A DNA stretch of 55,031 nucleotides, taken from assembly GCA_047614245.1 (NCBI GenBank), contig JBLHIC010000009.1:1-55031 (forward strand), read 5' to 3'. How positions within the stretch are numbered: the first letter of the stretch is position 1; each line of letters starts with the position of its first letter. The translations under genes were made by a program, and so were the position numbers. The notes under the pieces were generated by a model. It saw only the letters and a program-made list of their open reading frames with translations. It had not been told where the DNA came from and made no database searches. Positions 1 to 8,314 of the stretch are shown piece after piece. Source of the stretch: Ulvibacter sp047614245 (GTDB taxonomy: Bacteria > Bacteroidota > Bacteroidia > Flavobacteriales > Flavobacteriaceae).

Positions 1-324
1 ATTATTATTAAAGGAACTGCTGAAAAAACATCTAAAGTTGATTCCTCAAACTATTTTCAATCTCGTCCAAAAGGAAGTCAAATTGGAGCCTTAGTGTCCG
101 ACCAGAGCTCGGTTATAAAAAATAGAGGTATTTTGGAGAAGCAATTGAAGGAACTAGAAGTGGAATACAAAAATAAAGATATTCCGAAACCTGCGAATTG
201 GGGTGGATATTTAGTTACACCTATATCTTTCGAGTTTTGGCAGGGGAGGCCTAATCGTTTGCACGATAGAATTCGATATAAGTTGCAGGAATATGATTGG
301 ATAATAGAGAGATTGGCCCCATGA
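1..324 (+). CDS. pdxH: Pyridoxamine 5'-phosphate oxidase, C-terminal part
   Basis: The frame is open from base 1, so the gene begins before the window; about 107 residues are visible. PdxH is the FMN enzyme that oxidises pyridoxamine or pyridoxine 5'-phosphate to pyridoxal 5'-phosphate in the cytosol. The visible part carries the family's C-terminal signature: NYFQSRPKGSQIGA, a WGGY...P segment, then EFWQGRPNRLHDR and a closing ERLAP, which contribute to FMN and substrate binding. A GTG at 94 is internal and should not be taken as a start. The downstream gene begins 124 bases later on the same strand, and I see no clear terminator between them. Family assignment is very secure. Confidence 0.96.
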   Translation: MIIKGTAEKTSKVDSSNYFQSRPKGSQIGALVSDQSSVIKNRGILEKQLKELEVEYKNKDIPKPANWGGYLVTPISFEFWQGRPNRLHDRIRYKLQEYDWIIERLAP

Positions 325-448
325 TAAAAACCGAAGTGTGACTTATTGGTTGCGTGGTAATATTATTTACACTGGTTAATATGGTATATATAAAATTAAT
401 TAAAAGTAAGACCCTACGATTGTCGGTCATTATTCGAAATTTAGAATT

Positions 449-934
449 ATGAAAACACTTTATATGGTAAGGCATGCTAAATCCTCTTGGGAGCATGACG
501 TTATTGATCATCAACGACCTTTAAAGGGAAGAGGAAGGAAAGATTGTGAGCTTGTTTCAAGCGCAGTAAAAGAAGATATCGTCCCACCAGAGAAAATTAT
601 AAGTAGTGATGCCAATCGAGCCCTTTCTACAGCGCAGTATTTTAAAGAAGCCTTAAAAGTTAGCGATGCAAATTTCACAACCAATCATGATTTATATGAT
701 TTTGGAGGTCAAAATGTTATGAGGGTTATTAAGGACTTAGATAATTCTCTGGATTCTGTGATGATTGTTGGTCATAACCACGCATTTACATCAATTGCTA
801 ATATGCTCGGTGACAAACACTTTGACAATGTGCCGACCTGCGGATTTTTAATGATAGAGTTCGATACTAATAGTTGGGATAAAATTAAGGCAGGAGTGAC
901 TAAAATGGTCATTTTCCCGAGAGATTTAAAATAA
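449..934 (+). CDS. SixA-like histidine phosphatase
   Basis: A 161-residue histidine phosphatase of the SixA/phosphoglycerate-mutase-like superfamily. The catalytic RHAKSSW motif lies at residues 8-14 (phospho-acceptor His) and the second histidine motif GHNH near residue 109. SixA of E. coli dephosphorylates phosphohistidine proteins; the true substrate here is unknown. The stop overlaps the ppk1 start by one base (TAATG), so the two are translationally coupled. Together with the following ppx this makes a phosphate or polyphosphate metabolism cassette, suggesting by context (inference) a role in phospho-group housekeeping. ATG at 449 gives a full-length protein for the family. Confidence 0.9.
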   Translation: MKTLYMVRHAKSSWEHDVIDHQRPLKGRGRKDCELVSSAVKEDIVPPEKIISSDANRALSTAQYFKEALKVSDANFTTNHDLYDFGGQNVMRVIKDLDNSLDSVMIVGHNHAFTSIANMLGDKHFDNVPTCGFLMIEFDTNSWDKIKAGVTKMVIFPRDLK

Positions 935-3030
935 TGACAGAAGAGACAATTAAACATAAGGACATTAAAAATAAATATAGAAACCGAGAATTGAGTTGGT
1001 TACAATTTAATGCTCGCGTACTCCAAGAGGCTGATGATATATCTGTTCCGCTTATTGAAAGATTGCGTTTTATTGGAATATTTTCAAATAATTTGGACGA
1101 ATTTTTTAAAGTTAGGTATGCTACTTTAAAACGAATCGACGATGCAGGGAAAGGAGGAAGAAGTTTTCTTGGGGGCTATTCGGCAAAAGAATTGATGGAA
1201 GAAATCACTCAGACTGTTATAAACCAGCAAAGGACCAGTCTGAGGATATTAGAAGAGATTAATAAACAACTGGAAAAAGAGAATATCTTTATCATTGACG
1301 AAACTGAAGTCACTCCATCGCAAAGTGAGTTTATTTCAGACTACTTCATTAGTAAGGTTAGTCCTGCACTGGTGACAATTATGATTGGAGAACTTGATAA
1401 ATTCCCAAGTTTAAAAGATACAGCTGCATATCTTGCTGTAAAGATGGTAATGTCAAAGGAGGATGAATCTTTTGACACCAAATATAATTATGCTCTTATC
1501 GAAATTCCCAGATCAGTTGAGCGTTTCGTGGTGTTACCGGAGGAAGGGGATAAGCAATATCTTATTATTTTGGATGACTTAATTAGATATTGTCTGCATA
1601 ACCTCTTTAATATTTTTAAGTATGAGAGTATTTCTGCACATATGATTAAAATTAGTCGTGATGCCGAATTGGATATTGATAGTGATTTAAGTAGAAGTTT
1701 TATTGACAAAATTTCTAAGAGTGTTAAGGAGAGAAGTAAAGGAGATCCAGTACGATTTGTTTATGACAAATCAATTGATAGTAAGACCCTTCAGTTTTTG
1801 TTAGATAAAATGGGAATTAATAATACAGATAGTATTAATCCAGGTGGACGTTATCACAATCGAAGGGATTATATGGGTTTCCCTAGCTTAGGGCGATATG
1901 ATTTACAGTATGAGTCTAAGACACCGGTTCCTATTGCAGGATTAAGCCTAGAAGGCAGTTTATTAGACAAAATTGCTAAAAAAGATTATTTACTTCATGC
2001 ACCATATCAAACATTCTCATATATAATTAAATTTTTAAGAGAGGCAGCTTTAGATCCTAAGGTTAAAACCATAAAAATTACAATTTACAGATTGGCACGG
2101 GTATCTCATATCTCAAGTTCTCTTATAAATGCTGCAAAAAATGGAAAGGACGTTACGGTTCAAATAGAACTTAGAGCTCGCTTTGATGAGGAAGCTAATA
2201 TTAGATATGCAGAGCAGATGCAAAGCGAAGGAGTCAAATTGATTTTCGGTGTTGCTGGCTTAAAGATTCACTGCAAAACTTGCTTGGTTGAGAGATTAGA
2301 AAACAAAAAATTAAAGCGATATGCCATCGTGAGTACAGGGAATTTTAATGAATCAACGGCTAAGATATATACAGACTATTCTCTATTCACTTCTAATTCT
2401 AAGATTTGCAAAGAAATAAATAAGGTATTTGATTTTTTCGAAGTTAATTATGAAGTCAAAAAGTACAATCATTTAATTGTTTCTCCTCATTATACTAGGA
2501 ATGCTTTATACGCAATGATTGAAACTGAAATACAAAACAAGCTATCGGGTCTCCCAAGTGGGATTAAACTGAAGTTAAATAGCCTGTCCGATCATAGAAT
2601 GATTGATAAGCTTTATGATGCAAGTAGGGCAGGTGTTGAGATTAAGTTAATTGTTCGAGGACTTTGTTGCTTGATTCCTGGAGTTAAGGGAATGAGTGAA
2701 AACATTGAAGTAATTAGTATCATTGGGAAATTTTTGGAACATCCAAGATTGTTTATTTTTGAAAATAACGGAAATAATAAGATATATATATCTTCGGCGG
2801 ATTTTATGGGAAGGAATTTAGACAACAGAGTTGAAATAAGTTGTCCAATATATGACCTCGATATAAAAGAGCAAATATTGGAGATGTTCGAAATAGGTTG
2901 GAATGACAATGTAAAAGCAAGAGAGATTTCCATGACCAATGACAATGCTTATAGAAAAAATGGAGAACCTTTGGTTCGTTCTCAGTTCGCGATGTATGAA
3001 TATTATTTAGATAAACTTAAAAACAATTAA
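934..3030 (+). CDS. ppk1: Polyphosphate kinase 1
   Basis: A 698-residue polyphosphate kinase, the usual length for PPK1. It reversibly transfers the gamma phosphate of ATP onto polyphosphate through a phospho-histidine. N-terminal domain: NRELSWLQFNARVLQEA near residue 20 and SNNLDEFFKVR near 50. The C1 domain holds the catalytic histidine in GLKIHCKTCLVER (about residue 449), with a downstream STGNFNESTAKIYTDYSL segment. The C2 domain carries EHPRLFIFENNG and ISSADFMGRNLDNRVE, as in PLD-like PPK1 enzymes. It overlaps the SixA-like gene by one base and is followed after one base by ppx, so the three form one operon. Identification is secure. Confidence 0.97.
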   Translation: MTEETIKHKDIKNKYRNRELSWLQFNARVLQEADDISVPLIERLRFIGIFSNNLDEFFKVRYATLKRIDDAGKGGRSFLGGYSAKELMEEITQTVINQQRTSLRILEEINKQLEKENIFIIDETEVTPSQSEFISDYFISKVSPALVTIMIGELDKFPSLKDTAAYLAVKMVMSKEDESFDTKYNYALIEIPRSVERFVVLPEEGDKQYLIILDDLIRYCLHNLFNIFKYESISAHMIKISRDAELDIDSDLSRSFIDKISKSVKERSKGDPVRFVYDKSIDSKTLQFLLDKMGINNTDSINPGGRYHNRRDYMGFPSLGRYDLQYESKTPVPIAGLSLEGSLLDKIAKKDYLLHAPYQTFSYIIKFLREAALDPKVKTIKITIYRLARVSHISSSLINAAKNGKDVTVQIELRARFDEEANIRYAEQMQSEGVKLIFGVAGLKIHCKTCLVERLENKKLKRYAIVSTGNFNESTAKIYTDYSLFTSNSKICKEINKVFDFFEVNYEVKKYNHLIVSPHYTRNALYAMIETEIQNKLSGLPSGIKLKLNSLSDHRMIDKLYDASRAGVEIKLIVRGLCCLIPGVKGMSENIEVISIIGKFLEHPRLFIFENNGNNKIYISSADFMGRNLDNRVEISCPIYDLDIKEQILEMFEIGWNDNVKAREISMTNDNAYRKNGEPLVRSQFAMYEYYLDKLKNN

Positions 3031-3031
3031 T

Positions 3032-3943
3032 TTGTTGAAGATTGAAAAATATGGTGCAATTGATATAGGGTCAAATGCAATACGACTCTTAGTTTCAACT
3101 GTTATTGAGCAAAAAGATAGACCAACTCTTTTTAAGAAAACATCGCTTGTGAGAGTGCCTATTCGTTTAGGGGAGGATGTGTTTCTCGATGGAAATATAT
3201 CTTTAAGAAACGCCTCCAGATTGATAGATGCAATGAATGCATTTCGTCTCTTGATGAATACGCATAACATAACTCGTTATAAAGCCTGTGCTACTTCAGC
3301 GATGCGAGAGGCCTCTAATAGCGGAGAGGTGGTAGATATTATTGAGGAGAAAACAGGTATTAAGATTAATATTATTGATGGTGAAGCTGAAGCTACGATT
3401 ATAGCCTCTACCGATTTAAAATCACTTATCCAAAATGACCGAGTTTTTCTCTTTGTTGATGTAGGAGGAGGAAGTACAGAACTGAGCATATTTGAAAATG
3501 GCGAGAAAATTGCTTCTCATTCCTTTGCTATTGGAACAGTTAGACTTCTCAACGGTAGAGTCCAGGACGAAATGTGGGATGAAATGCAAGATTGGATTAG
3601 AAAACAAACCAAGGCTTTTAAAAAAATAGATGTGATTGGTTCAGGAGGTAATATTAATAGTATTTTTAAACATAGTGGTAAGAAAATGGGATTACCATTG
3701 AGCTATTTTTATTTAGTTTCTTTTTACGAATTAGTCAAATCATATTCTAATGATGAACGAATTATAGAACTAGACATGAACCCCGACCGTGCCGATGTCA
3801 TCGAATCTGCTACTCGTATTTATTTATCAGCTATGAAATGGAGTCGGGCAAAAAACATGTATGTTCCTAAAATTGGACTTTCAGACGGTATTATCAAAAG
3901 CCTGTATAACGAAAAAATTGCCGAAGAAATGGCTGTGGACTAA
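3032..3943 (+). CDS. Short exopolyphosphatase / Ppx-GppA phosphatase
   Basis: A 303-residue Ppx/GppA protein of the ASKHA ATPase fold, which hydrolyses terminal phosphates of polyphosphate or pppGpp. Visible motifs: phosphate-1 AIDIGSNAIRLLV at residues 9-21, ATSAMREASN near residue 90, and phosphate-2 VDVGGGSTELSIFENG near residue 147. It lacks the C-terminal HD-like domain of the roughly 500-residue E. coli enzymes, so it is the short form. No in-frame ATG precedes the first motif; TTG at 3032 (or the adjacent TTG at 3035) must start translation, one base after the ppk1 stop. Pairing with ppk1 supports polyphosphate turnover, though pppGpp activity cannot be excluded. Confidence 0.9.
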   Translation: MLKIEKYGAIDIGSNAIRLLVSTVIEQKDRPTLFKKTSLVRVPIRLGEDVFLDGNISLRNASRLIDAMNAFRLLMNTHNITRYKACATSAMREASNSGEVVDIIEEKTGIKINIIDGEAEATIIASTDLKSLIQNDRVFLFVDVGGGSTELSIFENGEKIASHSFAIGTVRLLNGRVQDEMWDEMQDWIRKQTKAFKKIDVIGSGGNINSIFKHSGKKMGLPLSYFYLVSFYELVKSYSNDERIIELDMNPDRADVIESATRIYLSAMKWSRAKNMYVPKIGLSDGIIKSLYNEKIAEEMAVD

Positions 3944-3972
3944 ATCAGTTTATTGAGATTCAGTTTTGGAAT

Positions 3973-4554
3973 CTATCCATGAATTGTTTCTTTATTCCCC
4001 AAGCCTTTCATTACTTCAGCTTCAAAAGTAAGTAGCTCTTGCCATTTTTCATCGACTACTTTTCTATCGCCATACTTTCGTGCAAAAGCTAGAAACATCG
4101 TATAGTGATTCGCTTCACTTACCATGAGGTTATGGTAGAATTCCCTTAACTCCTGCTCTTTTAACTCCCCACTTAGCAGTCTGAAACGCTCACAACTTCT
4201 AGCTTCAATTAAAGCTGCATACAGCAAACGGTGCACTAATTGAGTTACCCGACTTCCTCCTTTTGGAAAAAACTTTATAATCTGAAGTACATATTTGTCT
4301 TTGCGATCACGACCCATCGTCCAGCCTCTTTCAATAATTTTATCGTGAACCATTTTAAAGTGACTAATTTCCTCTTTAACCAAGGAAGTCATTTCTTGTA
4401 CCAGATCTGTATATTCCGGGAAACTTACAATCAAAGAAATTGCAGTCGAGGCTGCCTTTTGCTCACAGTACGCGTGATCTGTTAAGATATCTTCAATATT
4501 TAATTCAACAATATTGACCCAGCGCGGGTCGGTTGGCAATTTTAAACCTAGCAT
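3973..4554 (-). CDS. miaE: tRNA-(ms2io6A)-hydroxylase
   Basis: A 193-residue ferritin-like di-iron protein of the MiaE family, which hydroxylates the isopentenyl group of ms2i6A37 in tRNAs reading U-starting codons. The carboxylate/histidine ligand pattern of the four-helix bundle is visible: AYCEQKAAS near residue 30, KEEISHF near 60, IEARSCERF near 117 and SEANHY near 148. Length and motifs match the family closely. It is convergent with ppx (29-base gap containing only a weak 6-bp hairpin) and has its own -10-like box at 4572-4579, giving a very short leader. Not part of the polyphosphate operon. Confidence 0.93.
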   Translation of the reverse strand: MLGLKLPTDPRWVNIVELNIEDILTDHAYCEQKAASTAISLIVSFPEYTDLVQEMTSLVKEEISHFKMVHDKIIERGWTMGRDRKDKYVLQIIKFFPKGGSRVTQLVHRLLYAALIEARSCERFRLLSGELKEQELREFYHNLMVSEANHYTMFLAFARKYGDRKVVDEKWQELLTFEAEVMKGLGNKETIHG

Positions 4555-4571
4555 ATTTTTTCTTTTGGACC

Positions 4572-4579
4572 CAAATCTA
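4572..4579 (-). promoter_or_regulatory. Bacteroidota -7 box for miaE
   Basis: On the minus strand the sequence reads TAGATTTG, an exact match to the Bacteroidota -7 consensus TAnnTTTG, about 18 bases upstream of the miaE ATG. The nearest upstream TTG is 25 bases away, longer than usual, so the -33 element is weak. Confidence 0.4.
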
Positions 4580-4687
4580 AATTTTCCTGTTTTGTTTATT
4601 AGTTCAACTGTATAATCGTGAAGTCGTTTATAGGTTTAAATGTAATTAAATTTGTAAAAACGCTCTATTCAACAAATCAACAAAAAA

Positions 4688-6495
4688 CTACACCTCTAAA
4701 TCAAACTCTGTTCTAAGCTTGTCAATTAACGGATTTACTTCTTTTAGCTTTTCAAACTTTTCTCTATCCGTATAGGCGTACCTTTTGGCTGAAGTTTCAT
4801 TCACTTCAATAGATATGCTGATGCTGTAATTTTGAAGTTTCTCTTTTAAATATTCTAAAAGTTCATATTTAGAGCGTTCAACTTCGAGTTTTATAGTGTT
4901 ATTAGGGAATTCTAAATGAATTATAGATCCTTCTAATTTAGGCACACCCATGGAAAGATGTGAATGTAAATTATATTTCCCTTCTTCCTCAATGATAGCG
5001 CTGTAAGACTTCCAGGCAGCAAGCATTCCATCTTCAGTAAAGTCTTTATAAGGTAAATTTTTAGCATCTGGCTTTTTATCAACCAGTTCTTGCTTCATTT
5101 CATGTTTTTTCTGAATACTCCTTAAGGATAAAGCAGATACTTTTTTTGCGTTTCTCTCGGCAAGTATTTGAGGAGGTTCAATTATCTTTTTATCAATTTT
5201 TTCGGGAGGGTTTTCAAGCTCTGAATTTTCAGACACTTCAATTTTATTTTTTGAAGGAATTTCAAACTTATCTGAAGGCTCCATCACAACATCTATTTTC
5301 ACCGGAGTTGATATCGGCTCCATAGTTTTTGCCTTATGATTTTCTTCAGAATCTGTAGCGGAGGAGTCACCTAATTTATCTTTCGATTCAGCAAAATGAG
5401 AGGGAGGTATTAGGTATCGACTAGATTTTTTTTTTCAACCTTAGCTGTGAGTGAGGCTAATTGTAATAGGCATAATTCAACTAATAACCTTTGATTACGG
5501 CTGGTTTTGTATTTTAAATCGCAACTATTGGCAAGTTCAATCCCTTCGATTAAAAAGGAATTCTCTGTTTTATGAGATTGCTCAAAATACATAGATTTAA
5601 CCTGTTCACCTACTTCTAATAAAGCAATGGTTTCTTCATTCTTGCAAACCAATAAGTCTCTAAAATGCGATGCTAAACCCATTATAAAATGGTGTCCATC
5701 AAATCCTTTTGCGAGGATGGTATTGTATGCAACCAAAACTTTCGGAATACTGTTTTGAATCAGTAAATCGGTGATGTCAAAATAGTAGGTGTAATCTAGT
5801 ACATTTAGGTTTTCAGTTACAGCTTCTCGACTTAGGGTTTTCCCAGAAAAACTTACCACTCGATCAAAAATAGAAAGAGCATCTCGTAGGGCCCCATCCG
5901 CCTTTTGAGCGATTACATGAAGTGCATCATCTTCTGCAACTACTCCCTGAACTTCTGCAATTTGAGCTAGATGACCTTTAATGTCATTGACAGTAATTCG
6001 TTTGAAATCAAAAATCTGACATCGCGAGAGTATGGTGGGAATAATCTTATGCTTCTCAGTTGTAGCTAATATGAAAATTGCGTGCTTTGGTGGCTCTTCA
6101 AGTGTTTTTAGGAATGCATTAAAAGCTGATGGCGACAACATATGGACCTCATCAATGATATATACTTTGTAATTCCCAACTTGTGGGGGAATTCTAACTT
6201 GATCAATCAAATTCCTTATATCGTCCACAGAATTATTTGAAGCGGCATCCAATTCAAAAATATTGAAAGCAAAATCTTCATCTAATTTTTGGGTTCCATC
6301 CTGATTGATTTGTTTTGCTAGAATACGTGCACAAGTTGTTTTACCTACTCCACGCGGTCCTGTGAACAACAATGCCTGAGCTAAATGATCGTGCTTAATT
6401 GCATTTTGCAAAGTGTTTGTAATAGACTGTTGTCCCACCACGTCTTTAAATGTGGTTGGTCTGTACTTAAGGGCTGATACTATAAAGTGTTCCAT
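4688..6495 (-). CDS. dnaX: DNA polymerase III tau subunit (dnaX frameshift product)
   Basis: Full-length clamp-loader and replisome-organising subunit predicted from a -1 shift in the 10-A run at 5426-5435 (minus strand GAA AAA AAA AAT). Shifting back one base opens a frame with no stop from the run to 4688, giving about 602 residues, close to E. coli tau (643). The first ~359 residues are shared with gamma. The tau-only part begins KKSSRYLIPPSH, has a charged Lys/Glu/Pro linker, then a compact C-terminal domain (MLAAWKSYSAIIEEEG...) like that of Bacteroidota DnaX. By analogy with E. coli the tau tail would contact polymerase alpha and DnaB. An ATG at 5321-5323 could be misread as a separate gene start. 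The frame logic is seen directly; frameshifting itself is inferred. Confidence 0.75.
5410..6495 (-). CDS. dnaX: DNA polymerase III gamma subunit (unshifted dnaX product)
   Basis: In the zero frame dnaX encodes 361 residues, ending nine codons after GTT. The AAA+ clamp-loader ATPase shows Walker A GPRGVGKTT near residue 46, Walker B YIIDEVHML near 120, the SRC motif in LSRCQIFDF near 163, and sensor 2 DGALRDALSIFDR near 206. It loads the beta clamp onto primed DNA. The four-cysteine zinc module usually inserted after Walker A is absent: a short FAFNIFELDAASNN segment replaces it. The product lacks the tau C-terminal domain and matches a gamma-type clamp-loader subunit, as in E. coli and Thermus. 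Very secure as dnaX. Confidence 0.95.
   Translation of the reverse strand: MEHFIVSALKYRPTTFKDVVGQQSITNTLQNAIKHDHLAQALLFTGPRGVGKTTCARILAKQINQDGTQKLDEDFAFNIFELDAASNNSVDDIRNLIDQVRIPPQVGNYKVYIIDEVHMLSPSAFNAFLKTLEEPPKHAIFILATTEKHKIIPTILSRCQIFDFKRITVNDIKGHLAQIAEVQGVVAEDDALHVIAQKADGALRDALSIFDRVVSFSGKTLSREAVTENLNVLDYTYYFDITDLLIQNSIPKVLVAYNTILAKGFDGHHFIMGLASHFRDLLVCKNEETIALLEVGEQVKSMYFEQSHKTENSFLIEGIELANSCDLKYKTSRNQRLLVELCLLQLASLTAKVEKKNLVDT
5426..5435 (-). other. dnaX slippery A10 tract (programmed frameshift or transcript slippage)
   Basis: Ten consecutive A on the coding strand, read GAA AAA AAA AAT in frame 0. It contains an A_AAA_AAA slip heptamer. A -1 move, or one extra A in the mRNA, bypasses the TAA at 5410-5412 and enters an open frame down to 4688. 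AAGG lies a few bases upstream. I see no strong stimulatory hairpin downstream, which favours transcriptional slippage as known for Thermus dnaX (inference). Confidence 0.75.
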
Positions 6496-6506
6496 AGGAG
6501 TGAAAA

Positions 6507-6514
6507 CAAATATA
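6507..6514 (-). promoter_or_regulatory. Bacteroidota -7 box for dnaX
   Basis: Minus strand TATATTTG, an exact TAnnTTTG match, 12 bases upstream of the dnaX ATG. No TTG at the usual distance, so the -33 element is weak or absent. Confidence 0.35.
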
Positions 6515-6577
6515 AAGATGTACAGCTAGTTTTGAAAAAATAGTACTCGCTATTTTAGTGTATTTATTAACATTGGT

Positions 6578-6585
6578 TACTTTTG
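6578..6585 (+). promoter_or_regulatory. Bacteroidota -7 box for the RNase P RNA gene
   Basis: TACTTTTG matches TAnnTTTG exactly and ends five bases before the first base of the P1 stem of the RNase P RNA, the expected distance to a transcription start. The -33 region is T-rich but lacks a clean TTG. Confidence 0.55.
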
Positions 6586-6589
6586 CACG

Positions 6590-6908
6590 AGCAGGCCGCC
6601 TTATCGTCGTTCTTGATTATTTGAGAAGGGAGGAAAGTCCGGACACCATAGGGATGCATAGCGGCTAACGGCCGTCACCCCGGTTTTATATCGGGATTAG
6701 GACCAGTGCAACAGAAAGAATGTACAGATAATGCTGTAGTGAAACCAGGTAAACTCTATGCGGTGAAATGTCACGTAAACCTGTGCTTGAGGGTTCCCGC
6801 CCGATGCAGGAGGGTAGACAGATAGACTCTAATAGTAATGTTAGGGCTAGATAAATGATAAGGTCCCGAATTTATTTTGGGGACAGAATCCGGCTTATAG
6901 GCCTGCTT
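6590..6908 (+). ncRNA. rnpB: RNase P RNA, bacterial class A
   Basis: Catalytic RNA of RNase P, which trims 5-prime leaders from tRNA precursors. The 5-prime strand AGCAGGCC (6590-6597) pairs with GGCCTGCT (6900-6907) to close the P1 helix. Conserved core elements appear in order: GGAGGAAAGTCCGGACACC near 6630, AACAGAAAG near 6710, GGTAAACTC near 6748, AGATAAATGATAAGG near 6850, and ACAGAATCCGGCTTAT near 6883. The length of about 320 bases fits class A. It lies on the strand opposite both flanking genes (dnaX and rsmD) and ends in a T-run (6907-6914) that can serve as terminator together with the closing P1 helix. Ends are set by P1 pairing and the -7 box. Confidence 0.95.
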
Positions 6909-6947
6909 TTTTTTAATTCCACTTTTGATAGGGATTAAAGTACTATA

Positions 6948-7490
6948 CTAGTTTTCTTTTTGAAAGAAACTAAAAACAGAGCCGCCATATTTTCTGGCTT
7001 CACTGAAATTGATAATTGAGGATAGATCGATATGTTTGGTGTGCTCTATAATGACCATACCATCTTCGTTAATCCAATTATTTGCAAATAAGCTTTCTAC
7101 AAGTGAATCCATTTGCTCTATAGTAAAAGCATAAGGTGGATCTGCGAAAACTACATCAAAGGCTCCGCCAGCAGAAGCTAGATATTTATAAACATCAGAC
7201 TTGATTGCTCTTATTGGAAATGATAGTTCGTCTGCAGTCTTACTAATAAATTTTACGCAACCAAAATCGGCGTCCACAGATGTGATTTCTTTAGCTCCTC
7301 GTGATGCAAATTCGTAGCTTATATTACCAGTTCCGGCAAATAAATCGAGCATATTTACATTATCAAAGTCTATTCTGTGATTCAGAATGTTGAATAGTGC
7401 TTCCTTTGCAAAATCTGTAGTTGGTCTTACGGGCAAGGACTTGGGAGCAGTAAGACGTTTCCCTTTATATTGACCTGAAATTATACGCAT
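6948..7490 (-). CDS. rsmD: 16S rRNA (guanine966-N2)-methyltransferase
   Basis: A 180-residue Rossmann-fold, SAM-dependent methyltransferase that modifies G966 of 16S rRNA in the assembling 30S subunit. It starts with MRIISGQYKGKRL and RPTTDFAKEALFNIL, typical of RsmD; SAM motif I is LDLFAGTGNISYEFASRGA near residue 48, and the catalytic motif IV is FADPPYAF near 116. The start overlaps the stop of the DUF3822 gene by one base (TAATG), so it is the last gene of a three-gene operon. Its 3-prime end faces the RNase P RNA gene with about 40 bases between. Confidence 0.94.
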   Translation of the reverse strand: MRIISGQYKGKRLTAPKSLPVRPTTDFAKEALFNILNHRIDFDNVNMLDLFAGTGNISYEFASRGAKEITSVDADFGCVKFISKTADELSFPIRAIKSDVYKYLASAGGAFDVVFADPPYAFTIEQMDSLVESLFANNWINEDGMVIIEHTKHIDLSSIINFSEARKYGGSVFSFFQKEN

Positions 7491-8314
7491 TAGTGAACAT
7501 TTTTAAGCAGATAGTTGTTATGGTAAACTTCCGTAGTTGATTGAATGGAGGGATTAGACGTATCCTCAATAAATAAAATATTGCGGATATACGTATAAAG
7601 GATTTCATAATTCGAGTCTTCTTTCTCTATAGTACCGCTAAGAATTACAGGAATAGTATCTGGATTTAATCTTAGCTGTTCCAGACAAAATAGAACGTAG
7701 TAAATAAAGTCTTCCGAAGTTTTAAAAAGAAAGCTATTGCAAAGTACGAGCTTACCTTGTTCAAGAATAATGACATCCAATTGTTCTTCTTGGACATTAA
7801 GGTACATTTTTGGACCAAGGCTATGTTTCGCTGAGTGCAAAACGTCTTTCAAAAAAACTGAAACAGCGTGGTAATACTGAAATGAGCCAAATCTTTCAAA
7901 AAAGTAATTATTGATATTTACATATGGAATATAAACTACGACCATGTTATTACTTTCGATTTGATCGAAGGCAATAAAGTCATTTGAAAGGATCTTTGAA
8001 TTAAATTTAAGATATTCACTTGCTTTTGTTTCATCAAATAAAGAAGATGGAACTGTAGTATATACATTATTGGAATAAAGGATGATTACTTCATCGAATT
8101 TTAACTGAAGTATATCGTTTTCAGTAATAATAGTATCTATCTCAAGCAATAACTCTTCCGCAGTTGCACTACTACCAACATTTTTTTCCGTAAAATATAA
8201 TATTTCTTCAGTATCTAAGCCTTTTACTAAAAAAGAAAGTCCGGTCAATGAAACTTGAACGGACAATCTATTATGTATGTTTTTCGAAATGTTACTGCTC
8301 TTTTGCTGTGTCAT
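7490..8314 (-). CDS. DUF3822 family protein
   Basis: About 274 residues. This family of unknown function is characteristic of Bacteroidota and commonly sits next to rsmD, as here. The opening NISKNIHNRLSVQVSLTGLSF resembles the family's usual N-terminus, so I prefer ATG at 8312-8314 to the ATG at 8333-8335, which would lengthen the overlap with the upstream gene. There is no signal peptide or membrane helix. Alternating short beta strands and helices (for example LSVQVSLTGLSFLVKG, NMVVVYIPYVNINNYFF, DVIILEQGKLVLCNSF) would fit an actin-like fold, but that is inference. It overlaps rsmD by 1 base and the upstream gene by 23. Function unknown. Confidence 0.85.
   Translation of the reverse strand: MTQQKSSNISKNIHNRLSVQVSLTGLSFLVKGLDTEEILYFTEKNVGSSATAEELLLEIDTIITENDILQLKFDEVIILYSNNVYTTVPSSLFDETKASEYLKFNSKILSNDFIAFDQIESNNMVVVYIPYVNINNYFFERFGSFQYYHAVSVFLKDVLHSAKHSLGPKMYLNVQEEQLDVIILEQGKLVLCNSFLFKTSEDFIYYVLFCLEQLRLNPDTIPVILSGTIEKEDSNYEILYTYIRNILFIEDTSNPSIQSTTEVYHNNYLLKNVH

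Noticed and set aside
4688..5323. A separate hypothetical gene starting at the ATG 5321-5323
   Set aside because: The frame is open back to the dnaX A-run and its sequence fits the DnaX C-terminal domain, so it is the tau extension.
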